Shown here: positions 22,224 through 37,200 of the stretch, piece by piece
Position numbering within the stretch: the first letter of the stretch is position 1
How the letters are laid out: each line of letters opens with the position of its first letter
NCBI GenBank assembly: GCA_032718475.1
Contig: JAUCBJ010005018.1
Location: forward strand, 1 to 64,000
Origin: Nemertoderma westbladi
Taxonomy: Eukaryota > Xenacoelomorpha > Nemertodermatida > Nemertodermatidae
Direction: 5' to 3'
Length of the DNA: 64,000 nt
Notes under the pieces: generated by a model
Seen by the model: only the letters and a program-made list of their open reading frames with translations
Database searches by the model: none
What the model was told of the DNA's origin: nothing
Program-made: the position numbers and the translations under genes

Positions 22224-25200
22224 AAAGAGGAACGCATGGAGCGATAGGTAGAGCGATAGGTAGAGTTCCAACAAAGAGGATCGCATGGAGCGATAGGTAC
22301 AGTTCCAACAAAGAGGAACGCACGGAGCGATAGGCAGAGTTCCAACAAAGAGGAACGCACGGAGTGATAGGTAGAGTTCCAACAAAGAGGATCGCATGGA
22401 GCGATAGGTAGAGTCAACAAAGAGGAACGCACGGAGCGATAGGTAGAGTCAACAAAGAGGAACGCACGGAGAGATGGTAAAGTTTATTAGAGTTATACAA
22501 AGAAGATCGCATGGAGCAATAGGTAGAGTCAACAAAGAGGAACGCATGGAGCAATAGGTAGAGTCAACAAAGAGGAATGCATGGAGCGATAGGTAGAATT
22601 TATTATGAGTTATACAAAGAGGATCGCATGGAGCAATAGGTAGAGTCAACAAAGAGGAACGCATGGAGCAATAGGTAGAGTCAACAAAGAGGAATGCATG
22701 GAGCGATAGGTAGAGTTTATTATGAGTTATACAAAGAGGATCGCACGGAGCGATAGGTAGAATTTATTATGAGTTATACAAAGAGGATCGCACGGAGCGA
22801 TAGGTAGAATTTATTATGAGTTATACAAAGAGGAACGCACGGACCGATAGGTAGAGTTTATTATGAGTTATACAAAGAGGATCGCACGGAGCGATAGGTA
22901 GAATTTATTATGAGTTATACAAAGAGGATCGCACGGACCGATAGGTAGAGTTTATTATGAGTTATACAAAGAGGATCGCACGGAGCGATAGGTAGAGTTT
23001 ATTATGAGTTATACAAAGAGGATCGCATGGAGCAATAGGTAGAGTCAACAAAGAGGAACGCACGGAGCGATGGGTAGAATTTATTATGAGTTATACAAAG
23101 AGGATCGCACGGACCGATAGGTAGAGTTTATTATGAGTTATACAAAGAGGATCGCACGGAGCGATAGGTAGAGTTTATTATGAGTTATACAAAGAGGATC
23201 GCATGGAGCAATAGGTAGAGTCAACAAAGAGGAACGCACGGAGCGATGGGTAGAGTTTATTATGAGTTATACAAAGAGGATCGCATGGAGCGATAGGTAG
23301 AGTTTATTATGAGTTATACAAAGAGGATCTCATGGAGCAATAGGTAGAGTCAACAAAGAGGAACGCATGGAGCGATAGGTAGAGTTTATTATGAATTATA
23401 CAAAGAGGATCGCCCAGAGCGATAGGTAGAGTTTATTATGAGTTATACAAAGAGGATCGCATGGAGCAATAGGTAGAGTTTATTATGAGTTATACAAAGA
23501 GGATCGCATGGAGCGATAGGTAGAGTTTATTATGAGTTATACAAAGAGGATCTCATGGAGCAATAGGTAGAGTCAACAAAGAGGAACGCACGGAGCGATA
23601 GGTAGAGTTTATTATGAGTTATACAAAGAGGATCGCATGGAGCGATAGGTAGAGTTTATTATGAATTATACAAAGAGGATCGCACGGAGCGATAGGTAGA
23701 GTCAACAAAGAGGAACGCACGGAGCGATGGGTAGAGTCAACAAAGAGGAACGCACGGAGCGATAGGTAGAGTTTATTATGAATTATACAAAGAGGAACGC
23801 ACGGAGCGATAGGTAGAGTCAACAAAGAGGAACGCACGGAGCGATAGGTAGAGTTTATTATGAGTTATACAAAGAGGAACGCACGGAGCGATAGGTAGAG
23901 TTTATTATGAATTATACAAAGAGGAACGCACGGAGCGATAGGTAGAGTCAACAAAGAGGAACGCACGGAGCGATAGGTAGAGTTTATTATGAGTTATACA
24001 AAGAGGAACGCACGGAGCGATAGGTAGAGTTTATTATGAATTATACAAAGAGGATCGCACGGAGCGATAGGTAGAGTTTATTATGAATTATACAAAGAGG
24101 ATCGCACGGAGCGATAGGTAGAGTCAACAAAGAGGAACGCACGGAGCGATGGGTAGAGTCAACAAAGAGGAACGCACGGAGCGATAGGTAGAGTTTATTA
24201 TGAATTATACAAAGAGGAACGCACGGAGCGATAGGTAGAGTCAACAAAGAGGAACGCACGGAGCGATAGGTAGAGTTTATTATGAGTTATACAAAGAGGA
24301 TCGCACGGAGCGATAGGTAGAGTTTATTATGAGTTATACAAAGAGGATCGCACGGAGCGATAGGTAGAGTTTATTATGAGTTATACAAAGAGGATCGCAC
24401 GGAGCGATAGGTAGAGTCAACAAAGAGGAACGCACGGAGCGATAGGTAGAGTTTATTATGAGTTATACAAAGAGGATCGCACGGAGCGATAGGTAGAGTT
24501 TATTATGAGTTATACAAAGAGGATCGCACGGAGCGATAGGTAGAGTTTATTATGAGTTATACAAAGAGGATCGCACGGAGCGATAGGTAGAGTCAACAAA
24601 GAGGAACGCACGGAGCGATGGGTAGAGTCAACAAAGAGGAACGCACGGAGCGATAGGTAGAGTTTATTATGAATTATACAAAGAGGAACGCACGGAGCGA
24701 TAGGTAGAGTCAACAAAGAGGAACGCATGGAGCAATAGGTAGAGTCAACAAAGAGGAACGCACGGAGCGATAGGTAGAGTTTATTATGAGTTATACAAAG
24801 AGGATCGCACGGAGCGATAGGTAGAGTTTATTATGAGTTATACAAAGAGGATCGCACGGAGCGATAGGTAGAGTCAACAAAGAGGAACGCACGGAGCGAT
24901 GGGTAGAGTCAACAAAGAGGAACGCACGGAGCGATAGGTAGAGTTTATTATGAATTATACAAAGAGGAACGCACGGAGCGATAGGTAGAGTCAACAAAGA
25001 GGAACGCATGGAGCAATAGGTAGAGTCAACAAAGAGGAACGCACGGAGCGATAGGTAGAGTTTATTATGAGTTATACAAAGAGGATCGCACGGAGCGATA
25101 GGTAGAGTTTATTATGAGTTATACAAAGAGGATCGCACGGAGCGATAGGTAGAGTCAACAAAGAGGAACGCATGGAGCAATAGGTAGAGTCAACAAAGAG

Positions 25201-28200
25201 GAACGCACGGAGCGATAGGTAGAGTTTATTATGAGTTATACAAAGAGGATCGCACGGAGCGATAGGTAGAGTCAACAAAGAGGAACGCATGGAGCAATAG
25301 GTAGAGTCAACAAAGAGGAACGCACGGAGCGATAGGTAGAGTTTATTATGAGTTATACAAAGAGGATCGCACGGAGCGATAGGTAGAGTTTATTATGAGT
25401 TATACAAAGAGGATCGCACGGAGCGATAGGTAGAGTCAACAAAGAGGAACGCACGGAGCGATGGGTAGAGTCAACAAAGAGGAACGCACGGAGCGATAGG
25501 TAGAGTTTATTATGAATTATACAAAGAGGAACGCACGGAGCGATAGGTAGAGTCAACAAAGAGGAACGCACGGAGCGATAGGTAGAGTTTATTATGAGTT
25601 ATACAAAGAGGATCGCACGGAGCGATAGGTAGAGTTTATTATGAGTTATACAAAGAGGATCGCACGGAGCGATAGGTAGAGTTTATTATGAATTATACAA
25701 AGAGGAACGCACGGAGCGATAGGTAGAGTCAACAAAGAGGAACGCACGGAGCGATAGGTAGAGTTTATTATGAGTTATACAAAGAGGATCGCACGGAGCG
25801 ATAGGTAGAGTTTATTATGAATTATACAAAGAGGAACGCACGGAGCGATAGGTAGAGTCAACAAAGAGGAACGCACGGAGCGATAGGTAGAGTTTATTAT
25901 GAGTTATACAAAGAGGATCGCACGGAGCGATAGGTAGAGTTTATTATGAGTTATACAAAGAGGATCGCACGGAGCGATAGGTAGAGTTTATTATGAGTTA
26001 TACAAAGAGGATCGCACGGAGCGATAGGTAGAGTTTATTATGAGTTATACAAAGAGGATCGCATGGAGCAATAGGTAGAGTCAACAAAGAGGAACGCACG
26101 GAGCGATAGGTAGAGTTTATTATGAGTTATACAAAGAGGATCGCACGGAGCGATAGGTAGAGTTTATTATGAGTTATACAAAGAGGATCGCATGGAGCAA
26201 TAGGTAGAGTCAACAAAGAGGAACGCACGGAGCGATAGGTAGAGTTTATTATGAGTTATACAAAGAGGATCGCATGGAGCAATAGGTAGAGTCAACAAAG
26301 AGGAACGCACGGAGCGATAGGTAGAGTTTATTATGAGTTATACAAAGAGGATCGCACGGAGCGATAGGTAGAGTTTATTATGAGTTATACAAAGAGGATC
26401 GCACGGAGCGATAGGTAGAGTTTATTATGAATTATACAAAGAGGAACGCACGGAGCGATAGGTAGAGTCAACAAAGAGGAACGCACGGAGCGATAGGTAG
26501 AGTTTATTATGAGTTATACAAAGAGGAACGCACGGAGCGATAGGTAGAGTTTATTATGAATTATACAAAGAGGAACGCACGGAGCGATAGGTAGAGTCAA
26601 CAAAGAGGAACGCACGGAGCGATAGGTAGAGTTTATTATGAGTTATACAAAGAGGATCGCACGGAGCGATAGGTAGAGTTTATTATGAATTATACAAAGA
26701 GGAACGCACGGAGCGATAGGTAGAGTCAACAAAGAGGAACGCACGGAGCGATAGGTAGAGTTTATTATGAGTTATACAAAGAGGATCGCACGGAGCGATA
26801 GGTAGAGTTTATTATGAATTATACAAAGAGGAACGCACGGAGCGATAGGTAGAGTCAACAAAGAGGAACGCACGGAGCGATAGGTAGAGTTTATTATGAG
26901 TTATACAAAGAGGATCGCACGGAGCGATAGGTAGAGTTTATTATGAGTTATACAAAGAGGATCGCACGGAGCGATAGGTAGAGTTTATTATGAGTTATAC
27001 AAAGAGGATCGCACGGAGCGATAGGTAGAGTTTATTATGAGTTATACAAAGAGGATCGCATGGAGCAATAGGTAGAGTCAACAAAGAGGAACGCACGGAG
27101 CGATAGGTAGAGTTTATTATGAGTTATACAAAGAGGATCGCATGGAGCGATAGGTAGAGTTTATTATGAATTATACAAAGAGGAACGCACGGAGCGATAG
27201 GTAGAGTCAACAAAGAGGAACGCACGGAGCGATAGGTAGAGTTTATTATGAGTTATACAAAGAGGATCGCATGGAGCAATAGGTAGAGTCAACAAAGAGG
27301 ATCGCACGGAGCGATAGGTAGAGTTTATTATGAATTATACAAAGAGGAACGCACGGAGCGATAGGTAGAGTTTATTATGAGTTATACAAAGAGGATCGCA
27401 CGGAGCGATAGGTAGAGTTTATTATGAGTTATACAAAGAGGATCGCACGGAGCGATAGGTAGAGTTTATTATGAGTTATACAAAGAGGAACGCACGGAGC
27501 GATAGGTAGAGTCAACAAAGAGGATCGCACGGAGCGATAGGTAGAGTTTATTATGAGTTATACAAAGAGGATCGCACGGAGCGATAGGTAGAGTTTATTA
27601 TGAATTATACAAAGAGGAACGCACGGAGCGATAGGTAGAGTTTATTATGAGTTATACAAAGAGGATCGCACGGAGCGATAGGTAGAGTTTATTATGAGTT
27701 ATACAAAGAGGATCGCACGGAGCGATAGGTAGAGTTTATTATGAGTTATACAAAGAGGAACGCACGGAGCGATAGGTAGAGTCAACAAAGAGGAACGCAC
27801 GGAGCGATGGGTAGAATTTATTATGAGTTATACAAAGAGGATCGCACGGAGCGATAGGTAGAGTCAACAAAGAGGAACGCACGGAGCGATGGGTAGAATT
27901 TATTATGAGTTATACAAAGAGGAACGCACGGAGCGATAGGTAGAGTTTATTATGAATTATACAAAGAGGAACGCACGGAGCGATAGGTAGAGTCAACAAA
28001 GAGGAACGCACGGAGCGATAGGTAGAGTTTATTATGAATTATACAAAGAGGAACGCACGGAGCGATAGGTAGAGTCAACAAAGAGGAACGCACGGAGCGA
28101 TAGGTAGAGTTTATTATGAATTATACAAAGAGGAACGCACGGAGCGATAGGTAGAGTCAACAAAGAGGAACGCACGGAGCGATGGGTAGAATTTATTATG

Positions 28201-31200
28201 AGTTATACAAAGAGGATCGCACGGAGCGATAGGTAGAGTCAACAAAGAGGAACGCACGGAGCGATGGGTAGAATTTATTATGAGTTATACAAAGAGGAAC
28301 GCACGGAGCGATAGGTAGAGTTTATTATGAATTATACAAAGAGGAACGCACGGAGCGATAGGTAGAGTCAACAAAGAGGAACGCACGGAGCGATGGGTAG
28401 AATTTATTATGAGTTATACAAAGAGGAACGCACGGAGCGATAGGTAGAGTTTATTATGAATTATACAAAGAGGAACGCACGGAGCGATAGGTAGAGTCAA
28501 CAAAGAGGAACGCACGGACCGATAGGTAGAGTTTATTATGAGTTATACAAAGAGGATCGCACGGAGCGATAGGTAGAGTTTATTATGAGTTATACAAAGA
28601 GGATCGCACGGAGCGATAGGTAGAGTTTATTATGAGTTATACAAAGAGGATCGCACGGAGCGATAGGTAGAGTCAACAAAGAGGAACGCACGGAGCGATA
28701 GGTAGAGTTTATTATGAGTTATACAAAGAGGATCGCACGGAGCGATAGGTAGAGTTTATTATGAGTTATACAAAGAGGATCGCACGGAGCGATAGGTAGA
28801 GTTTATTATGAGTTATACAAAGAGGATCGCACGGAGCGATAGGTAGAGTCAACAAAGAGGAACGCACGGAGCGATGGGTAGAGTCAACAAAGAGGAACGC
28901 ACGGAGCGATAGGTAGAGTTTATTATGAATTATACAAAGAGGAACGCACGGAGCGATAGGTAGAGTCAACAAAGAGGAACGCATGGAGCAATAGGTAGAG
29001 TCAACAAAGAGGAACGCACGGAGCGATAGGTAGAGTTTATTATGAGTTATACAAAGAGGATCGCACGGAGCGATAGGTAGAGTTTATTATGAGTTATACA
29101 AAGAGGATCGCACGGAGCGATAGGTAGAGTCAACAAAGAGGAACGCATGGAGCAATAGGTAGAGTCAACAAAGAGGATCGCACGGAGCGATAGGTAGAGT
29201 TTATTATGAATTATACAAAGAGGAACGCACGGAGCGATAGGTAGAGTCAACAAAGAGGAACGCACGGAGCGATGGGTAGAATTTATTATGAGTTATACAA
29301 AGAGGATCGCACGGAGCGATAGGTAGAGTCAACAAAGAGGAACGCACGGAGCGATGGGTAGAATTTATTATGAGTTATACAAAGAGGAACGCACGGAGCG
29401 ATAGGTAGAGTTTATTATGAGTTATACAAAGAGGATCGCACGGAGCGATAGGTAGAGTCAACAAAGAGGAACGCACGGAGCGATGGGTAGAATTTATTAT
29501 GAGTTATACAAAGAGGAACGCACGGAGCGATAGGTAGAGTTTATTATGAATTATACAAAGAGGAACGCACGGAGCGATAGGTAGAGTCAACAAAGAGGAA
29601 CGCACGGACCGATAGGTAGAGTTTATTATGAGTTATACAAAGAGGATCGCACGGAGCGATAGGTAGAGTTTATTATGAGTTATACAAAGAGGATCGCACG
29701 GAGTGATAGGTAGAGTTTATTATGAATTATACAAAGAGGAACGCACGGAGCGATAGGTAGAGTTTATTATGAGTTATACAAAGAGGATCGCACGGAGCGA
29801 TAGGTAGAGTTTATTATGAGTTATACAAAGAGGATCGCACGGAGCGATAGGTAGAGTTTATTATGAGTTATACAAAGAGGATCGCACGGAGCGATAGGTA
29901 GAGTTTATTATGAATTATACAAAGAGGAACGCACGGAGCGATAGGTAGAGTTTATTATGAATTATACAAAGAGGAACGCACGGAGCGATAGGTAGAGTCA
30001 ACAAAGAGGAACGCACGGAGCGATGGGTAGAATTTATTATGAGTTATACAAAGAGGATCGCACGGAGCGATAGGTAGAGTCAACAAAGAGGAACGCACGG
30101 AGCGATAGGTAGAGTTTATTATGAGTTATACAAAGAGGATCGCACGGAGCGATAGGTAGAGTTTATTATGAGTTATACAAAGAGGATCGCACGGAGCGAT
30201 AGGTAGAGTTTATTATGAGTTATACAAAGAGGATCGCACGGAGCGATAGGTAGAGTTTATTATGAATTATACAAAGAGGATCGCACGGAGCGATAGGTAG
30301 AGTTTATTATGAATTATACAAAGAGGATCGCACGGAGCGATAGGTAGAGTCAACAAAGAGGAACGCACGGAGCGATGGGTAGAATTTATTATGAGTTATA
30401 CAAAGAGGATCGCACGGAGCGATAGGTAGAGTTTATTATGAATTATACAAAGAGGAACGCACGGAGCGATAGGTAGAGTTTATTATGAATTATACAAAGA
30501 GGATCGCACGGAGCGATAGGTAGAGTTTATTATGAGTTATACAAAGAGGATCGCACGGAGCGATAGGTAGAGTTTATTATGAATTATACAAAGAGGAACG
30601 CACGGAGCGATAGGTAGAGTCAACAAAGAGGAACGCACGGAGCGATAGGTAGAGTTTATTATGAGTTATACAAAGAGGATCGCACGGACCGATAGGTAGA
30701 GTTTATTATGAGTTATACAAAGAGGATCGCACGGAGCGATAGGTAGAGTTTATTATGAATTATACAAAGAGGATCGCACGGAGCGATAGGTAGAGTTTAT
30801 TATGAATTATACAAAGAGGAACGCACGGAGCGATAGGTAGAGTCAACAAAGAGGAACGCACGGAGCGATAGGTAGAGTTTATTATGAATTATACAAAGAG
30901 GATCGCACGGAGCGATAGGTAGAGTTTATTATGAGTTATACAAAGAGGAACGCACGGAGCGATAGGTAGAGTTTATTATGAATTATACAAAGAGGAACGC
31001 ACGGAGCGATAGGTAGAGTCAACAAAGAGGAACGCACGGAGCGATAGGTAGAGTTTATTATGAATTATACAAAGAGGATCGCACGGAGCGATAGGTAGAG
31101 TTTATTATGAATTATACAAAGAGGATCGCACGGAGCGATAGGTAGAGTTTATTATGAATTATACAAAGAGGAACGCACGGAGCGATAGGTAGAGTCAACA

Positions 31201-34200
31201 AAGAGGAACGCACGGAGCGATAGGTAGAGTTTATTATGAATTATACAAAGAGGATCGCACGGAGCGATAGGTAGAGTTTATTATGAATTATACAAAGAGG
31301 AACGCACGGAGCGATAGGTAGAGTCAACAAAGAGGAACGCACGGAGCGATAGGTAGAGTTTATTATGAATTATACAAAGAGGATCGCACGGAGCGATAGG
31401 TAGAGTTTATTATGAATTATACAAAGAGGAACGCACGGAGCGATAGGTAGAGTCAACAAAGAGGAACGCACGGAGCGATAGGTAGAGTTTATTATGAGTT
31501 ATACAAAGAGGATCGCACGGAGCGATAGGTAGAGTTTATTATGAGTTATACAAAGAGGATCGCACGGAGCGATAGGTAGAGTTTATTATGAGTTATACAA
31601 AGAGGATCGCACGGAGCGATAGGTAGAGTCAACAAAGAGGAACGCACGGAGCGATAGGTAGAGTTTATTATGAATTATACAAAGAGGATCGCACGGAGCG
31701 ATAGGTAGAGTTTATTATGAATTATACAAAGAGGAACGCACGGAGCGATAGGTAGAGTCAACAAAGAGGAACGCACGGACCGATAGGTAGAGTTTATTAT
31801 GAGTTATACAAAGAGGATCGCACGGAGCGATAGGTAGAGTTTATTATGAGTTATACAAAGAGGAACGCACGGAGCGATAGGTAGAGTTTATTATGAATTA
31901 TACAAAGAGGAACGCACGGAGCGATAGGTAGAGTTTATTATGAGTTATACAAAGAGGATCGCACGGAGCGATAGGTAGAGTTTATTATGAGTTATACAAA
32001 GAGGAACGCACGGAGCGATAGGTAGAGTTTATTATGAATTATACAAAGAGGAACGCACGGAGCGATAGGTAGAGTTTATTATGAGTTATACAAAGAGGAT
32101 CGCACGGAGCGATAGGTAGAGTTTATTATGAGTTATACAAAGAGGATCGCACGGAGCGATAGGTAGAGTCAACAAAGAGGAACGCACGGAGCGATAGGTA
32201 GAGTTTATTATGAATTATACAAAGAGGAACGCACGGAGCGATAGGTAGAGTCAACAAAGAGGAACGCACGGAGCGATAGGTAGAGTTTATTATGAGTTAT
32301 ACAAAGAGGATCGCACGGAGCGATAGGTAGAGTTTATTATGAATTATACAAAGAGGAACGCACGGAGCGATAGGTAGAGTCAACAAAGAGGATCGCACGG
32401 AGCGATAGGTAGAGTTTATTATGAGTTATACAAAGAGGATCGCACGGAGCGATAGGTAGAGTTTATTATGAGTTATACAAAGAGGATCGCACGGAGCGAT
32501 AGGTAGAGTTTATTATGAGTTATACAAAGAGGATCGCACGGAGCGATAGGTAGAGTCAACAAAGAGGAACGCACGGAGCGATAGGTAGAGTTTATTATGA
32601 ATTATACAAAGAGGATCGCACGGAGCGATAGGTAGAGTTTATTATGAGTTATACAAAGAGGATCGCACGGAGCGATAGGTAGAGTTTATTATGAGTTATA
32701 CAAAGAGGATCGCACGGAGCGATAGGTAGAGTCAACAAAGAGGAACGCACGGAGCGATAGGTAGAGTTTATTATGAATTATACAAAGAGGATCGCACGGA
32801 GCGATAGGTAGAGTTTATTATGAGTTATACAAAGAGGATCGCACGGAGCGATAGGTAGAGTCAACAAAGAGGAACGCACGGAGCGATAGGTAGAGTTTAT
32901 TATGAATTATACAAAGAGGATCGCACGGAGCGATAGGTAGAGTTTATTATGAGTTATACAAAGAGGATCGCACGGAGCGATAGGTAGAGTTTATTATGAG
33001 TTATACAAAGAGGATCGCACGGAGCGATAGGTAGAGTCAACAAAGAGGAACGCACGGAGCGATAGGTAGAGTTTATTATGAATTATACAAAGAGGATCGC
33101 ACGGAGCGATAGGTAGAGTTTATTATGAGTTATACAAAGAGGATCGCACGGAGCGATAGGTAGAGTCAACAAAGAGGAACGCACGGAGCGATAGGTAGAG
33201 TTTATTATGAGTTATACAAAGAGGATCGCACGGAGCGATAGGTAGAGTTTATTATGAGTTATACAAAGAGGATCGCACGGAGCGATAGGTAGAGTCAACA
33301 AAGAGGAACGCACGGAGCGATAGGTAGAGTTTATTATGAGTTATACAAAGAGGATCGCACGGAGCGATAGGTAGAGTTTATTATGAGTTATACAAAGAGG
33401 ATCGCACGGAGCGATAGGTAGAGTCAACAAAGAGGAACGCACGGAGCGATAGGTAGAGTTTATTATGAATTATACAAAGAGGAACGCACGGAGCGATAGG
33501 TAGAGTCAACAAAGAGGAACGCACGGAGCGATAGGTAGAGTTTATTATGAGTTATACAAAGAGGATCGCACGGAGCGATAGGTAGAGTCAACAAAGAGGA
33601 ACGCACGGAGCGATAGGTAGAGTCAACAAAGAGGAACGCACGGAGCGATAGGTAGAGTTTATTATGAATTATACAAAGAGGATCGCACGGAGCGATAGGT
33701 AGAGTTTATTATGAATTATACAAAGAGGAACGCACGGAGCGATAGGTAGAGTCAACAAAGAGGAACGCACGGAGCGATAGGTAGAGTTTATTATGAGTTA
33801 TACAAAGAGGATCGCACGGAGCGATAGGTAGAGTCAACAAAGAGGAACGCACGGAGCGATAGGTAGAGTCAACAAAGAGGAACGCACGGAGCGATAGGTA
33901 GAGTCAACAAAGAGGAACGCACGGAGCGATAGGTAGAGTCAACAAAGAGGAACGCACGGAGCGATAGGTAGAGTTTATTATGAGTTATACAAAGAGGATC
34001 GCCCAGAGCGATAGGTAGAGTTTATTATGAGTTATACAAAGAGGATCGCACGGAGCGATAGGTAGAGTTTATTATGAGTTATACAAAGAGGATCGCACGG
34101 AGCGATAGGTAGAGTCAACAAAGAGGAACGCACGGAGCGATAGGTAGAGTTTATTATGAATTATACAAAGAGGAACGCACGGAGCGATAGGTAGAGTCAA

Positions 34201-37200
34201 CAAAGAGGAACGCACGGAGCGATAGGTAGAGTCAACAAAGAGGAACGCACGGAGCGATAGGTAGAGTTTATTATGAATTATACAAAGAGGATCGCACGGA
34301 GCGATAGGTAGAGTTTATTATGAATTATACAAAGAGGAACGCACGGAGCGATAGGTAGAGTCAACAAAGAGGAACGCACGGAGCGATAGGTAGAGTTTAT
34401 TATGAGTTATACAAAGAGGATCGCACGGAGCGATAGGTAGAGTTTATTATGAGTTATACAAAGAGGATCGCACGGAGCGATAGGTAGAGTTTATTATGAG
34501 TTATACAAAGAGGAACGCACGGAGCGATAGGTAGAGTCAACAAAGAGGAACGCACGGAGCGATAGGTAGAGTCAACAAAGAGGAACGCACGGAGCGATAG
34601 GTAGAGTTTATTATGAATTATACAAAGAGGATCGCACGGAGCGATAGGTAGAGTTTATTATGAATTATACAAAGAGGATCGCACGGAGCGATAGGTAGAG
34701 TTTATTATGAATTATACAAAGAGGATCGCACGGAGCGATAGGTAGAGTTTATTATGAATTATACAAAGAGGAACGCACGGAGCGATAGGTAGAGTCAACA
34801 AAGAGGAACGCACGGAGCGATAGGTAGAGTTTATTATGAGTTATACAAAGAGGATCGCACGGAGCGATAGGTAGAGTTTATTATGAGTTATACAAAGAGG
34901 AACGCACGGAGCGATAGGTAGAGTTTATTATGAGTTATACAAAGAGGATCGCACGGAGCGATAGGTAGAGTCAACAAAGAGGAACGCACGGAGCGATAGG
35001 TAGAGTTTATTATGAGTTATACAAAGAGGATCGCACGGAGCGATAGGTAGAGTTTATTATGAGTTATACAAAGAGGAACGCACGGAGCGATAGGTAGAGT
35101 TTATTATGAGTTATACAAAGAGGATCGCACGGAGCGATAGGTAGAGTTTATTATGAGTTATACAAAGAGGAACGCACGGAGCGATAGGTAGAGTCAACAA
35201 AGAGGAACGCACGGAGCGATAGGTAGAGTTTATTATGAGTTATACAAAGAGGATCGCACGGAGCGATAGGTAGAGTTTATTATGAGTTATACAAAGAGGA
35301 ACGCACGGAGCGATAGGTAGAGTTTATTATGAGTTATACAAAGAGGATCGCACGGAGCGATAGGTAGAGTTTATTATGAGTTATACAAAGAGGAACGCAC
35401 GGAGCGATAGGTAGAGTTTATTATGAGTTATACAAAGAGGATCGCACGGAGCGATAGGTAGAGTTTATTATGAGTTATACAAAGAGGAACGCACGGAGCG
35501 ATAGGTAGAGTTTATTATGAGTTATACAAAGAGGATCGCACGGAGCGATAGGTAGAGTTTATTATGAGTTATACAAAGAGGATCGCACGGAGCGATAGGT
35601 AGAGTTTATTATGAATTATACAAAGAGGATCGCACGGAGCGATAGGTAGAGTTTATTATGAATTATACAAAGAGGATCGCACGGAGCGATAGGTAGAGTT
35701 TATTATGAATTATACAAAGAGGAACGCACGGAGCGATAGGTAGAGTCAACAAAGAGGAACGCACGGAGCGATAGGTAGAGTTTATTATGAGTTATACAAA
35801 GAGGATCGCACGGAGCGATAGGTAGAGTTTATTATGAGTTATACAAAGAGGAACGCACGGAGCGATAGGTAGAGTCAACAAAGAGGAACGCACGGAGCGA
35901 TAGGTAGAGTTTATTATGAGTTATACAAAGAGGAACGCACGGAGCGATAGGTAGAGTCAACAAAGAGGAACGCACGGAGCGATAGGTAGAGTTTATTATG
36001 AGTTATACAAAGAGGATCGCACGGAGCGATAGGTAGAGTTTATTATGAGTTATACAAAGAGGAACGCACGGAGCGATAGGTAGAGTTTATTATGAGTTAT
36101 ACAAAGAGGATCGCACGGAGCGATAGGTAGAGTTTATTATGAGTTATACAAAGAGGAACGCACGGAGCGATAGGTAGAGTTTATTATGAGTTATACAAAG
36201 AGGATCGCACGGAGCGATAGGTAGAGTTTATTATGAGTTATACAAAGAGGATCGCACGGAGCGATAGGTAGAGTTTATTATGAGTTATACAAAGAGGAAC
36301 GCACGGAGCGATAGGTAGAGTTTATTATGAGTTATACAAAGAGGATCGCACGGAGCGATAGGTAGAGTTTATTATGAGTTATACAAAGAGGATCGCACGG
36401 AGCGATAGGTAGAGTTTATTATGAGTTATACAAAGAGGAACGCACGGAGCGATAGGTAGAGTTTATTATGAGTTATACAAAGAGGATCGCACGGAGCGAT
36501 AGGTAGAGTTTATTATGAGTTATACAAAGAGGATCGCACGGAGCGATAGGTAGAGTTTATTATGAGTTATACAAAGAGGATCGCACGGAGCGATAGGTAG
36601 AGTTTATTATGAGTTATACAAAGAGGATCTCATGGAGCAATAGGTAGAGTCAACAAAGAGGAACGCACGGAGCGATAGGTAGAGTTTATTATGAGTTATA
36701 CAAAGAGGATCGCACGGAGCGATAGGTAGAGTTTATTATGAATTATACAAAGAGGAACGCACGGAGCGATAGGTAGAGTTTATTATGAGTTATACAAAGA
36801 GGAACGCACGGAGCGATAGGTAGAGTTTATTATGAATTATACAAAGAGGATCGCACGGAGCGATAGGTAGAGTTTATTATGAGTTATACAAAGAGGATCG
36901 CACGGAGCGATAGGTAGAGTCAACAAAGAGGAACGCACGGAGCGATAGGTAGAGTTTATTATGAGTTATACAAAGAGGAACGCACGGAGCGATAGGTAGA
37001 GTTTATTATGAGTTATACAAAGAGGAACGCACGGAGCGATAGGTAGAGTTTATTATGAATTATACAAAGAGGAACGCACGGAGCGATAGGTAGAGTTTAT
37101 TATGAGTTATACAAAGAGGAACGCACGGAGCGATAGGTAGAGTTTATTATGAGTTATACAAAGAGGATCGCATGGAGCGATAGGTAGAGTTTATTATGAA

